Below are positions 9,053 through 19,768 of a stretch of 64,000 bases of DNA, one piece after another. A program made the translations under genes and the position numbers. Source of the DNA: CAVSUR01 sp963731285 (GTDB lineage Bacteria; Actinomycetota; Actinomycetes; Streptosporangiales; Streptosporangiaceae); assembly GCA_963731285.1 (NCBI GenBank), contig CAVSUR010000009.1, forward strand, positions 124,001-188,000, read 5' to 3'. Below the pieces are notes generated by a model, which searched no databases, had not been told where the DNA came from, and was given only the letters and a program-made list of their open reading frames with translations. The first letter of the stretch is position 1. Each line of letters begins with the position of its first letter.

Positions 9053-11827
9053 GTGAGGGTGAAGAGCGTGGCAGCAAGGACGGGAACGGCCGCCAGGGGC
9101 AAGAAGGCCGGGGGCGCCCCGCCAGGCGGCGGCAGTCGCCGCCTGGTGATCGTCGAGTCGCCGACCAAGGCGCGCACGATAGCGGGCTACCTCGGGAAAG
9201 GCTATGTGGTCGAGTCCAGCATCGGCCACATTCGCGACATGCCCGACCGGGCCGCCGAGATACCCGAGAAATACCGCAAGGAACCCTGGTCACGGCTCGG
9301 CGTGAACGTGGACGCCGACTTCGAGCCGCTCTACGTCGTCAACTCCGACAAGAAGCAGCAGGTCTCCAAGCTCAAGCACCTGCTCAAGGACGCCGACGAA
9401 CTGCTGCTGGCCACTGACGAGGACCGCGAGGGCGAGGCTATCGCCTGGCACCTGCTGGAGGAGCTCAAGCCGAAGGTCCCGGCGCGGCGGATGGTCTTCC
9501 ACGAGATCACGCCCGAGGCGATCGCCCAGGCCGTGGCCAGCCCGCGGGAGATCGACGCGGGCATGGTCGAGGCCTACCAGACCCGCCGCGTGCTGGACCG
9601 GCTGTACGGGTACGAGGTTTCGCCCGTGCTGTGGAAGAAGGTCATGCCGCAACTGTCGGCGGGCCGGGTGCAGTCGGTGGCCATCCGGCTGGTGGTGGAC
9701 CGGGAGCGGGAGCGGATCGCGTTCCGCGCCGCCCGCGTACTGGGACCTGGAGGCCGAGTTCGCCGACAGGCGGACCGCCCAGCGATGACGGCGCTGGTGA
9801 GCCGTCGTTCGCCGGCCACTCTGGTGACCGTCGACGGGCGCCGGGTGGCCCAGGGCCGGGACTTCGCCCCGGGCGGCGAGCTGCGGGCGGCCGAGAACGG
9901 GGCCAAGCAGGCGCCGCCGGTGCTGCACCTGGACGGCGAGGCCGCGGCCGCGCTGGCCGACCGGCTGGTCGGGCGCCGCGTTCTCGGTCAAGTCGGTCGA
10001 GCGCAAGCCCTACCGCCGCGCGCCGTACGCGCCGTTCCGCACCACGACGCTGCAGCAGGAGGCGTCCCGCAAGCTCGGCTTCTCGGCCAAGTACACGATG
10101 CAGACCGCGCAGCGGCTGTACGAGAACGGCCACATCACCTATATGCGGACCGACTCGATCACGCTGTCGCAGACCGCCATCACCGCGGCCCGGCAGGCAG
10201 GCCAGCGAGCTGTACGGCGCGGAGTACGTGCCGGACACGCCGCGCACCTACGCCAGCAAGGTGAAGAGCGCCCAGGAGGCGCACGAGGCCATCCGCCCGG
10301 CCGGGGACGCGTTCCGGACCCCGGCCGCAGGCCGGCCTGTCCGGTGACGAGCTCCGGCTGTACGAGCTGATCTGGAAGCGGACCGTGGCCTCGCAGATGA
10401 AGGACGCGACCGGCGAGTCGGTCGTCGGTCCGGATGGCCGGCACCGCCGCCGCGGGGGAGAACGCCGAGTTCGGCGCCTCGGGCAAGGTCATCGCCTTCT
10501 ACGGGTTCCTGAAGGCCTACGTCGAGGGCTCCGACGACCCGGACGCCGAGCTGGATGACAACCAGCGCCGCCTGCCGTCGCTGGCCGAGACCGACCCGCT
10601 GGACGCGCTGAGCCTGGCCGCCGCCGAGCACGCGACCCGGCCGCCGGCCCGCTACACCGAGGCGTCGCTGATCAAGGAGCTGGAGGACCGGGAGATCGGC
10701 CGCCCGTCCACCTACGCCTCGATCATCGGCACGATCCTGGACCGCGGCTACGTGTTCAAGAAGGGCACCGCGCTGGTCCCGTCGTTCGTGGCCTTCGCCG
10801 TGGTGACACTGCTGGAACGGCACTTCGCCCAGCTGGTGGACTACGACTTCACCGCCCGGATGGAGGACGCGCTCGACGACATCGCCAAGGGCGACGCCGA
10901 GCGGGTGCCGTGGCTGCGCCGGTTCTACTTCGGCGCCGACGGCGAGGAAGGGCTCAAGGAGCTCGTCAGCGACCTGACCGACATCGACGCCGCGGACGTC
11001 AGCTCGTTCCCGCTGGCCGGCACGGACATCGTGGTCCGGGTCGGCCGGTACGGCCCGTACCTGGAGCGGGACGGCCAGCGGGCCAACGTGCCCGAGGGCA
11101 CCGCGCCGGACGAGCTGACCCCGGAGTTCGCCGAGGAGCTGCTGTCGCGGCCGAGCGGGGAGAAGATCCTCGGCACCGACCCGGACACGCGGCAAGACGA
11201 TCGTGGCCAAGGCGGGCCGGTTCGGCCCGTACGTGACCGAGCAGCTGGAGGAGGGCGCGCCGGCGTCGGCCAGGCCGCGCACCGCCTCGCTGCTGAAGTC
11301 CATGGACCTGGACAGCGTCACGCTGGACGACGCGCTGCGGCTGCTGACGCTGCCGCGGACGCTGGGCGAGCTGGACGGCGAGCCGGTCACGGTGCAGAAC
11401 GGGCGGTACGGCCCGTACGTCAAGAAGGGCACCGACAGCCGTTCGCTGGAGTCCGAGGAGCAGATGTTCACGGTCACGCTGGACCAGGCCAAGGAGCTGT
11501 TCGCCCAGCCCAAGACGCGCGGCCGGGCGGCGCGGCGGCCGCGGCGCCGCCGCTGCGCGAGCTGGGCAGGACACCGCCAGCGGCAAGCCGATCGTGCTGC
11601 GCGGAGGGCCGGTTGGGCCCGTACGTCACCGACGGCGAGACGAATGCGTCGCTGCGCAAGGGCGACACGGTCGAGGAGATCACCCCGCAGCGCGCCGTCG
11701 AGCTGCTGGCCGAGCGGCGCGCGGCCGCGCCCGCGCCCAAGCGCAAGGCGCGCCGCCGCAGCCCGCTCGGCGGCCGCGCCGGGCGGCCGGACCGCGAGGC
11801 CGGGCTCGCGGGCGCAAGAAGACGTGA
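9053..11827 (+). CDS. topA: DNA topoisomerase I (frame disrupted)
   Basis: Type IA topoisomerase that relaxes negative supercoils. The TOPRIM domain begins near the N-terminus (VIVESPTKARTIAGYLG, then LLATDEDREGEAIAWHL), the active-site Tyr is in ITYMRTDSITLS near 10140, and RYGPYV/RFGPYVT-type C-terminal repeats run to the final GRKKT stop at 11825-11827. The order is complete and of normal length, but the reading frame jumps at least eight times (near 9735, 9775, 9815, 9985, 10202, 10330, 10432, 11193 and again 11545-11605), mostly explained by one extra base each. Since topA is essential, consensus error is more likely than decay. GTG 9053 is a provisional start; GTG 9068 is possible. Confidence 0.9.
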
Positions 11828-11937
11828 CGTCAGCCGGCGTACCAGCGTCACCGCCAGGCGGCAGCCGCAGCGTCGCCGCGGCCTTCGCCGTGGCGAGCTA
11901 ATCCAGGCGTGCCGGCCGATGCCGATACCCTGGCGCA

Positions 11938-14068
11938 GTGAACATCAGGTCCCCTTTGGGCGGGCGCCGGGGCGGCGTGCTGTCCATCCGGCCGTTCCGG
12001 CGGCTGTGGATCGCGCTCTCGCTGTCCAGCCTGGGGGACTGGCTGAGCCTGCTGGCGCTCTCGGTCCTGGCCAATACCCTCGGCGGCAAGACCGGCGGCC
12101 TGTACGCGGTCAGCGGCGTGTGGCTGACCTCGCTGCTGCCCGCGCTGTTCTTCGGCCCGCTGGCCGGGGCGATCGCGGACAGGTTCGACCGCCGCCTCAA
12201 CATGATCATCGGCGACGTGATGCGCGCCGTGCTGTACCTGTCCATCGCTGGCGAACCTGTCACTGGGCCTGGTCAACAAGCTCACCTGGCTGTACGTCGC
12301 GCAGTTCCTGGCCTCCTGCGCGTCGCTGTTCTGGACCCCGGCCAAGGACGCCTCGGTGCCGAACCTGGTGCCGCCGCGGCCAGCTGGAGCAGGCCAACCA
12401 GCTTCAGCCTGTTCACCACCTACGGCACGGCGCCCGATCGCCGGGCTGCTGTTCGCCGTGCTCGCCCTGATCAGCCGGTCTCGGCCGAGTCCTCGCTACC
12501 ACTCGCGACCAACAGGTCAACCTGGCGCTGTACTTCAACGCGGTCACCTTCGTGGTGTCGGCGCTGACGATCGTTCTCGCTGCGGGAGCTACCGCGGGGC
12601 GGCCGCCGACGGCGGATCTCGGCGCCGCTCGTCAGTGGCCAAGTCGATCTGGGACGGCTGGCGGTTCCTCGGCCGAACCCAGGTCGTCCGCGGCATCGTC
12701 ATCGGCATGGTCGGCGCGTTCGCGGCCGGCGGCGTGGTGGTCGGGCTCGGGCCGGCTTACGTCGGAGAACACCCTGCAGGGCGGCGGCGCGGGCTGGGGG
12801 CTGGTGTTCGCGGCGATCTTCATCGGGCTGGCCGCCGGGATGTTCGGCGGCCTGCGCATCCTGCACGGCTTCTCCCGGCGGCGGCTGTTCGGCCTGTCCA
12901 TCGCCTTCGCGGCGCTGCCGCTGGCGCTGATCGCGCTGATCCCCAGCCTGGTCGTGGTCACCATCCTGGTCGTGGTGCTCGGCGCGTGCGCCGGGCGTCG
13001 CCTACGTCACCGGGTACACCGTCATCGGCCTGGAGGTCGACGACGACACCCGGGGCCGGACGTTCGCGTTCCTGCAGTCCGCGCATCCGGGTGATCCTGT
13101 TCGCCGTCATCGCCATCGCGCCCATCGCTGGCGGCCGGGCTCAGCGGCCGGTCAGCGCCATCACCGGCAGCCAGACGCTGCGCATCGCCAACGTCAGCTA
13201 CGGCGGGGTCGGCGACAACATGGTCCTGCTGCTGGCCGCGGCGGTCGCGTCTGTGCTGGGCACCGTCTCCTACCGGCAGATGGACGACCGGGCCGGGCAT
13301 GCCGCTGCTGGCCGACCTGGCCGCGGCGCTGCGCGGCGAGCCGCCCGCCGCCGCTGCCAGGACGCGCAGCCGCGGCCGAGCGTCCACCCGCCGGACGGCG
13401 CGGGCTGCTGCTGGCCCTGGAGGGCGGCGAGGGCGCGGGCAAGTCGACCCAGGCCCGGCTGCTGGCGATCTGGCTGCGCGACCAGGGCTACGACGTGCTG
13501 GCCACGCACGAGCCCGGCGCCACCAAGGTCGGCATGCGGCTGCGCGCGCTGCTGCTGGACACCGCGCACACCGGGCTGACGCCGCGGGCCGAGACGCTGA
13601 TGTACGCGGCCGACCGGGCCGAGCACGTGGCCACGCTGATCGGCCCGGCGCTGGAGCGCGGCACGATCGTGGTCACCGACCGCTACGTCGACTCCACGCT
13701 GGCCTACCAGGGCGCCGGGCGGGAGCTGCCGACCGACGAGATCGCCAGCCTGAACGAGTGGGCGACCGGCGGGCTGCAAGCCCGACCTGACGATCCTGCT
13801 GGACCTGCCGCCCGGCCGTCGGACTCGGCCGCCGGGCCCGGTCGGCCGACCGGCTCGAAGCCGAGCCGACCGAGTTCCACGAGCGGGTCCGGGCCGGGTT
13901 CCTGGCCCTGGCCCAGGCCGAGCCGGACCGGTACCTGGTCCTGGACGCGACCAGGGACCCGGCCGAGCTCAGCCGCGAGATCCAGGCCGGGTGCGCGACC
14001 TGCTGCCCGACCCGGTGCCGGTGACGGCCGAGGAGACCACCGGCAGCATCCCGGCGGTGCGGGATTGA
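11938..14068 (+). CDS. tmk: MFS transporter-dTMP kinase fusion (frame disrupted)
   Basis: The first 1.4 kb encodes a 10-12-helix MFS permease (GDWLSLLALSVLAN, FFGPLAGAIADRFDRRLN), and after a linker the same gene continues into thymidylate kinase: P-loop LEGGEGAGKST near 13415, then TDRYVDSTLAYQGAG near 13675. Fusion of an MFS unit to dTMP kinase is known in actinomycetes. The kinase phosphorylates dTMP for dTTP synthesis; the transporter half has no established substrate. Frame shifts occur near 12250, 12375, 12412, 12433, 12765, 12990, 13083, 13295 and 13777, mostly single extra bases. The end is the TGA at 14066-14068; GTG 11938 is the start. Confidence 0.85.
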
Positions 14069-14082
14069 GCGCGGGCGCCCCG

Positions 14083-15270
14083 GTGCTTTGCCGACGCTGA
14101 TCGGGCAGGACGCGGTCGTCGGCAGCTCAGCCGGGCGGCCGCCGCGGCCGCGGCCGGGGTGCATGGCGCGCACCGGGCGGCCGGCATGACGCACGCCTGG
14201 CTGTTCACCGGGCCGCCTGGCTCGGGCCGCTCGGTCGCGGCCCGGGCCTTCGCCGCCGCGCTGCTGTGCCGCGAGCAAGGCTGCGGCCACTGCCCGTCCT
14301 GCCGCCAGGTCGCGGTCGGCTCGCACGCCGACCTGCTGCTGGTCCGGCCGGACGGGCTGTCCTACGGGGTGCGCCAGACCCGGGACCTGGTGCTCAAGGC
14401 GGCCGCCGCGCCGGTCATCGGGCGGCTGGCGGGTGGTGCTGTTCGAGGACGCCGACCGGGCCACCGAGCAGGCCGCCAACGCGCTGCTGAAGGCGATCGA
14501 GGAGCCCGCGCCGCGGACGGTGTGGCTGCTGTGCGCCCCTGCGGCGGACGACCTGCCCACCACGATCAGGTCCCGCTGCCGGCTGGTGACGCTGCGCATC
14601 CCCGCCCACCGCGGCGGTCGCGCAGGTGCTGGAGCGCGAGGGCGTGGACCCCGACCGGGCGCTGGCCGCGGCCCGGGCGGCACAGGGGCACATCGGCCGG
14701 GCCCGGCGGCTGGCCACCGACCCGGAGGCGGCCAGGCGCCGGGCCGAGGTGCTCGCGATCCCGGCCCGGCTGGGCGGTGGCCAGCCCGGCGGCGGCCTTG
14801 GCCCGGCGCTCGCCGCGGCGGCCGCGCTGGTCAAGGCGGCGGAGGCGGAGGCCGCCGCGGTCACCGAGGAGCTGGACGTGCCCGAGCGGGAGGCGCTGCG
14901 CCGCGCTTTCGGCGAGGGATCGACCGGCAAGGGCGTCGCGACCGCGGTGCGCGGCGCCGCCGGAGCGCTACGCGAGCTCGAGGACCGGCAGAAGTCGCGC
15001 AGCACCCGGCTGAAGCGCGACGCGCTGGACCGGGCCCTGCTCGACCTGGCCGGGTTCTACCGGGACGTGCTCGCCGTCCAGCTCGGCGCGGACGTCGAGC
15101 TGGCCAACGCCGGCCGCGCCGGCGACCTGCGGGAGGCCGCGGCCGCCTCGCCGCCGCGGGCCACCGTCCGCCGGATCGAGGCGATCATGCGGTGCCGCGA
15201 GCGGCTGGCCGCCAGCGTCGCCCCGCTGCTCGCGGTCGAGGAGATGACGATCGCCCTCGCCGCCCGCTGA
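14083..15270 (+). CDS. holB: DNA polymerase III subunit delta' (frame disrupted at 5' end)
   Basis: Clamp-loader subunit of the AAA+ family. LIGQDAVVG and QLSRAAAAAA open the protein in two frames, followed by the P-loop-like FTGPPGSGRS, a zinc module CREQGCGHCPSC, the Walker B/acceptor region VVLFEDADRATEQAANALLK and the SRC motif TTIRSRCRLVTL. The C-terminal half (14626-15270) is in one clean frame. Shifts occur around 14120, 14430 and 14605. It follows tmk directly, the standard actinobacterial tmk-holB-ricT order. The start (GTG near 14083) is uncertain because of the shifts. Confidence 0.87.
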
Positions 15271-15465
15271 GCGGGCCGCTCGCCGCGGCCTGACCGCCCG
15301 GCCCGCGCTGCCCGTCGGGCCTCGACGACCGCGGAACATCGTCCGCACCTGGAACTGGCAATCCTCCCGGGCTGGCGTGGTGACGATGCCCACGGCGGCT
15401 CCGTAAGCGGCAGGAACGGGCAGCCGGGTTACGTGGCCGCGGACGGCGGAACGTAACCTGGGGAC

Positions 15466-16313
15466 GTGGGCATGATGATGGCGGTCAGCTTCGAGCGGAA
15501 CGGGCGGCTGTATTACCTGGATCCGGGCTCCTGCCAGCCGGCCGTGGGGACCAAGGTGCTCGTGCCCACCGACTCCGGGCCCGAGGTGGCCGAGTGCATC
15601 TGGGCGCCGCAGTGGGTAGACGACGACATCGGCGGGCTGCCGGTGTGCGCGGGACTGGCCACCGACGAGGACCTGGCCCGGGACGATGCGAGCCGGGCCC
15701 GGCGGGCCGAGGCCGGGTTGCGGCCCGGCGGCTGGTCCGCGAGCACGAGCTGCCGATGAAGATCATCGCGGTCGATTACGTGGCCGCGCAGAACGTGTTC
15801 ACGATCTATTTCAGCGCCCCGCACCGGGTCGACTTCCGGGCGCTGGTCCGGGACCTGGCCGCCCGGCTGCGCGGCCGGGTCGAGCTGCGCCAGATCGGCC
15901 CGCGGGACGAGGCGCGGCTGCAGGGCGGCATCGGCCCGTGCGGGCGGGACCTGTGCTGCGCCACGTTCCTCAAGGACTTCGAGCCGGTATCGGTGCGGAT
16001 GGCCAAGGACCAGGACCTGCCGGTCAACCCGCTGCGGATCGCCGGGGCCTGCGGGCGGCTGATGTGCTGCCTGAAGTACGAGCACCCGCTGTACCAGCAG
16101 TTCCGCCAGGAGGCCCCCAAGCTCGGCGCGGCGGTCGAGACTCCGGAGGGCGAGGGCACCGTGGTGGGGCACAACGTGCCGTCCGACCAGGTGCAGGTGC
16201 GGCTGGCCGGGGACGGGCGGCGCACTTCCTGCGCGAAGGCCAGCGTGTGCGGATCGCGGCAGGCCTACGAGGCTATGCACGGCGGCGGGCAGGAACCCGC
16301 TCCGGACCGGTAG
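15466..16313 (+). CDS. ricT: PSP1 / RicT (YaaT)-like regulatory protein (one frame shift)
   Basis: PSP1-domain protein of about 280 residues with the cysteine sets CGRDLCCATFL and CGRLMCCLKYE typical of RicT, which in Bacillus forms an Fe-S-containing complex that assists RNase Y in mRNA maturation. One frame change near 15720 separates the N-terminal beta-rich part from the KIIAVDYVAAQNVFTIYF core. The gene ends at TAG 16311-16313, 29 bases before tRNA-Thr. GTG 15466 or ATG 15472 may be the start. The actinobacterial role is inferred from Firmicutes. Confidence 0.85.
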
Positions 16314-16342
16314 ACTCCTTCCGCTGCCGCTGCCGGCGGCAC

Positions 16343-16418
16343 GCCGCCTTAGCTCAGTCGGCAGAGCGATTCACTCGTAATGAATAGGTCGTCGGTTCGA
16401 TTCCGACAGGCGGCTCCA
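16343..16418 (+). tRNA. tRNA-Thr (anticodon CGT)
   Basis: A complete 76-base cloverleaf: acceptor GCCGCCT/AGGCGGC, D-arm with AGCTCAGTCGGCAGA, anticodon stem ATTCA/TGAAT around loop CTCGTAA (anticodon CGT), T-arm GTCGG/CCGAC with loop TTCGATT, discriminator T and encoded CCA. Its 3' half is repeated downstream at 23323, 27224 and, degenerate, 31464, and an integrase remnant begins 99 bases after it, marking this gene as the integration target of the accessory region. Confidence 0.97.
16371..16418. repeat. attachment-site core copy 1 (tRNA-Thr 3' end)
   Basis: The last 48 bases of tRNA-Thr, from the anticodon loop region to CCA, are repeated without mismatch at 23323-23370 and with one mismatch over 43 bases at 27224-27266. 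All copies are in the same orientation, as expected for attL/attR sites of elements inserted by a tyrosine integrase. This copy keeps the tRNA functional. Confidence 0.85.
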
Positions 16419-16472
16419 CGAAATGTCAGTTCAACCCCATGATCAGTGATCAAGGTAGGTGCTTGTAGCCCT

Positions 16473-16495
16473 CAGGGGAGCCAACGGGGGAGCCA
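16473..16495. repeat. 23-base motif inside the left end of island A
   Basis: The motif (beginning CAGGGGAGCCAA and ending GGGAGCCA) recurs at 23196-23218 with 21 of 23 bases identical. One copy lies 55 bases inside the left att copy, the other 105 bases inside the next att copy, so both fall within the same putative island near its ends. Arm-type integrase or excisionase sites are possible. Confidence 0.4.
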
Positions 16496-16516
16496 GCTGG
16501 TCGTAGGCTCCTGTTC

Positions 16517-17216
16517 ATGGCGCAGCCGACGAAGCGCCGGGGTCACAGCGAAGACGCGATCTACTGGGACGAGAGCAAGGGCCGCTGGTACGGCTCGGTC
16601 AGTCTCGGCTTCGACTCTGCCGGCAAGCGGCTGCGGCGCAAGGTCTCTGGCAAGACCAGGACCGAGGTCAAGGACAAGCTCAGGGAACTGCACTCCGACC
16701 TGGAAGCGGGCGTGCAGACCTCCGCCAGCTACACGGTCGACCGGGCCGTCGCCGACTGGATGGCGCGAGGGCCGGGAAGGCCGGGCGGCCAGCACGCTGC
16801 GGCGAGATGAGCTGATCCTGCGGCCGGTACTGGCCAGCATCGGCGGCATCCCGTTGCATGCCCTGCGCACCCACGACGTCCGCCGCGCGCTGTCGGAGCT
16901 GGCCACGTCGAGATCAAGCGCCACGGTGGCGCTAACGCATAACTGTCAGGTCCGGGCCATCCGCCATGCCGAGTCCGGGGACCACGTCCGGCGCAACGTT
17001 GCCGCGCTGGTCAAACCGCCGCCGGGTAAGGGCGGTCGGCCATCCAGGGCCATGACCGCTGACCAGGCAGCGGCGCTGCTGCGCGCGGCCAGGGAGGATG
17101 GTTACCTCGGCCCCTATGTCATCCTGTCCCTGACCACGGGCATCCGGACCGAGGAGGCCCGGGCGCTGCGCTGGGACCACGTCGACCTGGAGGGCGACCC
17201 TGGCGCCGGTCGCTGA
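16517..17216 (+). pseudogene. tyrosine recombinase/phage integrase, truncated and frame-shifted
   Basis: The N-terminal arm-binding domain (EDAIYWDESKGRWYGSVSLG) and core-binding domain are recognisable, joined across a frame change near 16770. The catalytic domain begins at about 17055 and retains the first catalytic arginine in LTTGIRTEEARALRWDHV, but the gene stops at 17216, losing the H-R-H and tyrosine boxes. It starts 99 bases after tRNA-Thr, the classical position for the integrase of a tRNA-targeted element. The break coincides with the 3' end of the BNR-repeat gene, suggesting a deletion joined the two. Confidence 0.85.
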
Positions 17217-17258
17217 GGGTCTTCTCTGGCACTCTGGTTGCCCGCCACGGGCCTGGCG

Positions 17259-18578
17259 TTACTGGCCCACTACCGTGGCGTAGATCTCCGAGTTCGGGCT
17301 GCCACCGACGGCGCTGCCCCAGCTCAGGGCGACGTGTTCCGGCGCGCCCTGGCCGTTCCAGCGCCTCAGCACCGAGATGCCGAATGTGTCCCCCGGCCAG
17401 ATCGCCGGATCGCCGTACTGTCTGGACACCTTGGTGACAGGCGCTAGCCACCCGTGCTTGATGGAGAAGGGCCGCAGGTACGTGGCGTAGCCATGGGGCG
17501 AGTTGTCGGCCAGCCAGGCGATGTCGACGATGCCGGGACCCGCGGCCGCCGACTCCACGATGTGGACGGCGTTGTCGTGATCCGCCGTGACGCGGATCGG
17601 GGCGGACCAGGTTCTGCCGCCATCGGTGGAGTAGGAGAGCCACCCGATGTCACCAGAGGATGTCTGTGTGTCCCAGGTTGCGTAGAGGTTGCCGGCCCGG
17701 TCGGTGCTCAGGTCGCCGTCGATCCACCATTCGGTGTCCGAGAGGGTGCCTACGCTGCCGCCGACCTCGACCGCGGGCGACCACGTCTTGCCGCCGTCGG
17801 TGGAACGGGTGAACAGCTCGTGCCCAGGATGCACCCTGAAGGTGCGCGGGTTGAGGGGGTGGTCAATCATCAGGGCGTCGACCACACCGTTGGGCTGGAC
17901 GAGGACGGAGGCGTCGTAGCCTCCGCCTGCCGGGAAGCCAGGCTGCATCCGGGTGATTGGTCCCCAGGTCCTCCCGTGGTCCGTGGACTTCTGGATCACC
18001 GCATTGGCGTCCACAGCACTGTAAGCGCAGCTGCCGCTGGGGCTGCAGACAATTTTCACATCTGCCGCGCTCGGCCCGTAGTCCCAGGTGACGTAGACTG
18101 TGCCGCCCCGTCCGGCGGCGATGAAGTCCCTGTCTCCCCAGTTACCGGCGACGTGCGGGATGAGGGAGGACACCTGAGTGAAAGTCGCTCCGTGGTCGAA
18201 GGAGGTCGCCACCACCGGGTAGGCGTAGTTGTTGTGGTACCGCAGGTAGGAAACGTAGACGGTCCCGTCGGGCGCAACGGCGACGGCTGGGTCGTCGGAC
18301 CCGCTGGAGTCGGGCAAGGTGATCGGCGTGGAGAAGTGCGCGCCGCCGTCGACGGACCGGGCGAAGCCCTCGCCGCCACATCCGATCCACGCCTCGTAGA
18401 CGTAGTGCGGGGCCGCTACCGCCTGTTCGACCTCCGCGTTCTGCCCGGCGCAGGCGCTGCTCACGTCGGTAACGGGCCCCACACCCGACGACGCGGCGAA
18501 AGCCGGCGGCGCGGCCAGGCCCAAGGCTGCGCAGGAACCGGCCAGGAACGTGACGGCGAGCAGCCTTACCTTGTTCAC
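17259..18578 (-). CDS. secreted BNR/Asp-box repeat protein (sialidase-like propeller)
   Basis: A protein of about 439 residues with a clear signal peptide (VNKVRLLAVTFLAGSCAALG, cleavage after AFA). At least four Asp-box motifs S-x-D-x-G-x-x-W are visible (STDHGRTW, STDGGKTW, STDGGRTW and the variant SVDGGAHF), the signature of the six-bladed sialidase-type propeller. A sialidase Arg triad is not obvious, so enzymatic activity is unproven; it may bind or degrade extracellular glycans. GTG 18578 is preferred to ATG 18584 because CGGAGGG sits six bases before the GTG and abuts the ATG. Intact, unlike the genes around it. Confidence 0.8.
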   Translation of the reverse strand: MNKVRLLAVTFLAGSCAALGLAAPPAFAASSGVGPVTDVSSACAGQNAEVEQAVAAPHYVYEAWIGCGGEGFARSVDGGAHFSTPITLPDSSGSDDPAVAVAPDGTVYVSYLRYHNNYAYPVVATSFDHGATFTQVSSLIPHVAGNWGDRDFIAAGRGGTVYVTWDYGPSAADVKIVCSPSGSCAYSAVDANAVIQKSTDHGRTWGPITRMQPGFPAGGGYDASVLVQPNGVVDALMIDHPLNPRTFRVHPGHELFTRSTDGGKTWSPAVEVGGSVGTLSDTEWWIDGDLSTDRAGNLYATWDTQTSSGDIGWLSYSTDGGRTWSAPIRVTADHDNAVHIVESAAAGPGIVDIAWLADNSPHGYATYLRPFSIKHGWLAPVTKVSRQYGDPAIWPGDTFGISVLRRWNGQGAPEHVALSWGSAVGGSPNSEIYATVVGQ

Positions 18579-18892
18579 GAGCATCCCTCCGCGTCTTCCG
18601 GTCCGAGTCCACGAAAGTCCTGCAATCCTTTCACCATTTACCTAGGCCGCCCAGGACGTCAAGACTGGACATTCAACACCATTTATCCCGGGGGCAGGTG
18701 GTGTCCCTGCCCCCGGCACCCGGCGTCCACGGGTCCGGTGTCACCGTCGTTCGGACGGTGAGGACGTCGTCGGGTGCGAAGGCGGTTCAGATCGTGTGTT
18801 CCTCCCGGCGGGGTCGCGGGCGACCGGGCATCTGGGGTCGGCGCATGGCAGCGCTGAGGCGGAGCTGCTGAACGCCGGCGGCCCAGTGACGT
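18579..18892. other. intergenic, promoter region plus decayed DNA
   Basis: 314 bases between the secreted propeller gene and the peroxidase remnant. The first 100 bases should carry the propeller promoter. The rest reads as broken frames with no family I recognise. Confidence 0.4.
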
Positions 18893-19195
18893 GACGATCA
18901 CGGTACCGATGCGCTGGCGCCAGGCGATCTGTCCGACCTGCAGCCGCTGAACCTGCACACCCGCACCCGCTGTGGTTCTACATCCTGCGCGAAGCCCAGG
19001 TCACCGCCGGCGGCGAACACCTCGGACCGGTGGGCGGAGGCATCGTCGCCGAAGTCATCTACGGCCTGATCCAAGGCGACAGCCAGTCCTACCTCGGGCC
19101 AGGACCCGCAATGGACACCTACCTACGGCACCAGCGGCACCTTCGCCATCGTGGACCTGCTCATCAAGTCAGGCATCGTCGCAACACTGGCCTAG
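18893..19195 (+). pseudogene. haem peroxidase (animal-type) C-terminal remnant
   Basis: Three reading frames joined in order give LAPGDLSDLQPLNLHT, TPLWFYILREAQV, GEHLGPVGGGIVAEVIYGL and GTFAIVDLLIKSGIVATLA with a TAG stop at 19193-19195. This is the C-terminal signature of the bacterial members of the animal haem peroxidase superfamily (LWFYILREAE..GERLGPVGGRIVAEV). Only about 100 of the usual 500 or more residues remain and there are at least two frame changes (near 18970 and 19105). The N-terminal part with the haem-binding residues is absent, so it cannot be functional. Confidence 0.75.
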
Positions 19196-19552
19196 CCCGC
19201 ATCCGCCTATATCCCGCGATTCAGATCTTCCCGGACACTGTCAGGCCATGGCAGTGAGGCCACATCCGGATAGTGCCCCCGTCCTGGCGCTGCCGCGGTG
19301 GCCCGCGCAGAACAAACAATTCTGCCCGGCGAGTACATCGACGGCTGCCGACGAGATAGCAGCACCGAACGGCGGGACTGCGCGCCCGCACCTGCTTCCC
19401 TTCGATCACATTTCGTGGCGCGTTTGCTCAGCGCGGAATGGCAGGGGCAGATCGCTTTGGCAGCCGGGGTTCAGGTGAATCGCCCGGCCGAAGGCGGATG
19501 AGTGTCTCCCCATGGCTGCGGCCTCGTCCGGTCGTAGCGGGCGGAGGTGCCG
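19196..19552. other. intergenic, no gene recognised
   Basis: 357 bases of mixed composition, lower in GC than the core (runs such as GAACAAACAATTC). No gene, tRNA or strong hairpin was recognised. Confidence 0.4.
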
Positions 19553-19768
19553 TCATCGGCTGAACCGCCAGCGTGTCGCGCCGTCCGGGTCGGTGGTGCT
19601 CAAACCGATGACGGTGTGGAAGGTGAACCGGTAACGATGCCACGGCGGCGGGCCAGCGCTCGGCGCGCTGTAGGGCGCGGTGAACCCGTCGCCCGCTGCC
19701 TCGACCGGCCAGCCGATGCCGCGGTAACTGCTGGCCACCTGCTCCAAGATCGCTGGCCCGGTGACTCG
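19553..19768 (-). pseudogene. C-terminal fragment of an unidentified enzyme
   Basis: About 71 codons ending in a TGA stop at 19553 (GWPVEAAGDGFTAPYSAPSA, then YRFTFHTVIGLSTTDPDG and ATRWRF). The ending resembles pyridoxamine-5'-phosphate-oxidase/flavin-reductase-like proteins, but I am not certain. It is fused in frame to the broken end of the integrase remnant upstream, so the junction is a deletion scar and the fragment has no start of its own. Confidence 0.4.

Noticed and set aside
9053..15270. topA, tmk and holB as pseudogenes
   Set aside because: They are essential, complete in domain order, and broken only by single-base changes; error is more likely than decay.
17454..18761. 435-codon open frame on the plus strand
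   Set aside because: Antisense to the secreted propeller protein, which has a signal peptide and Asp-boxes; no motif in the plus frame.
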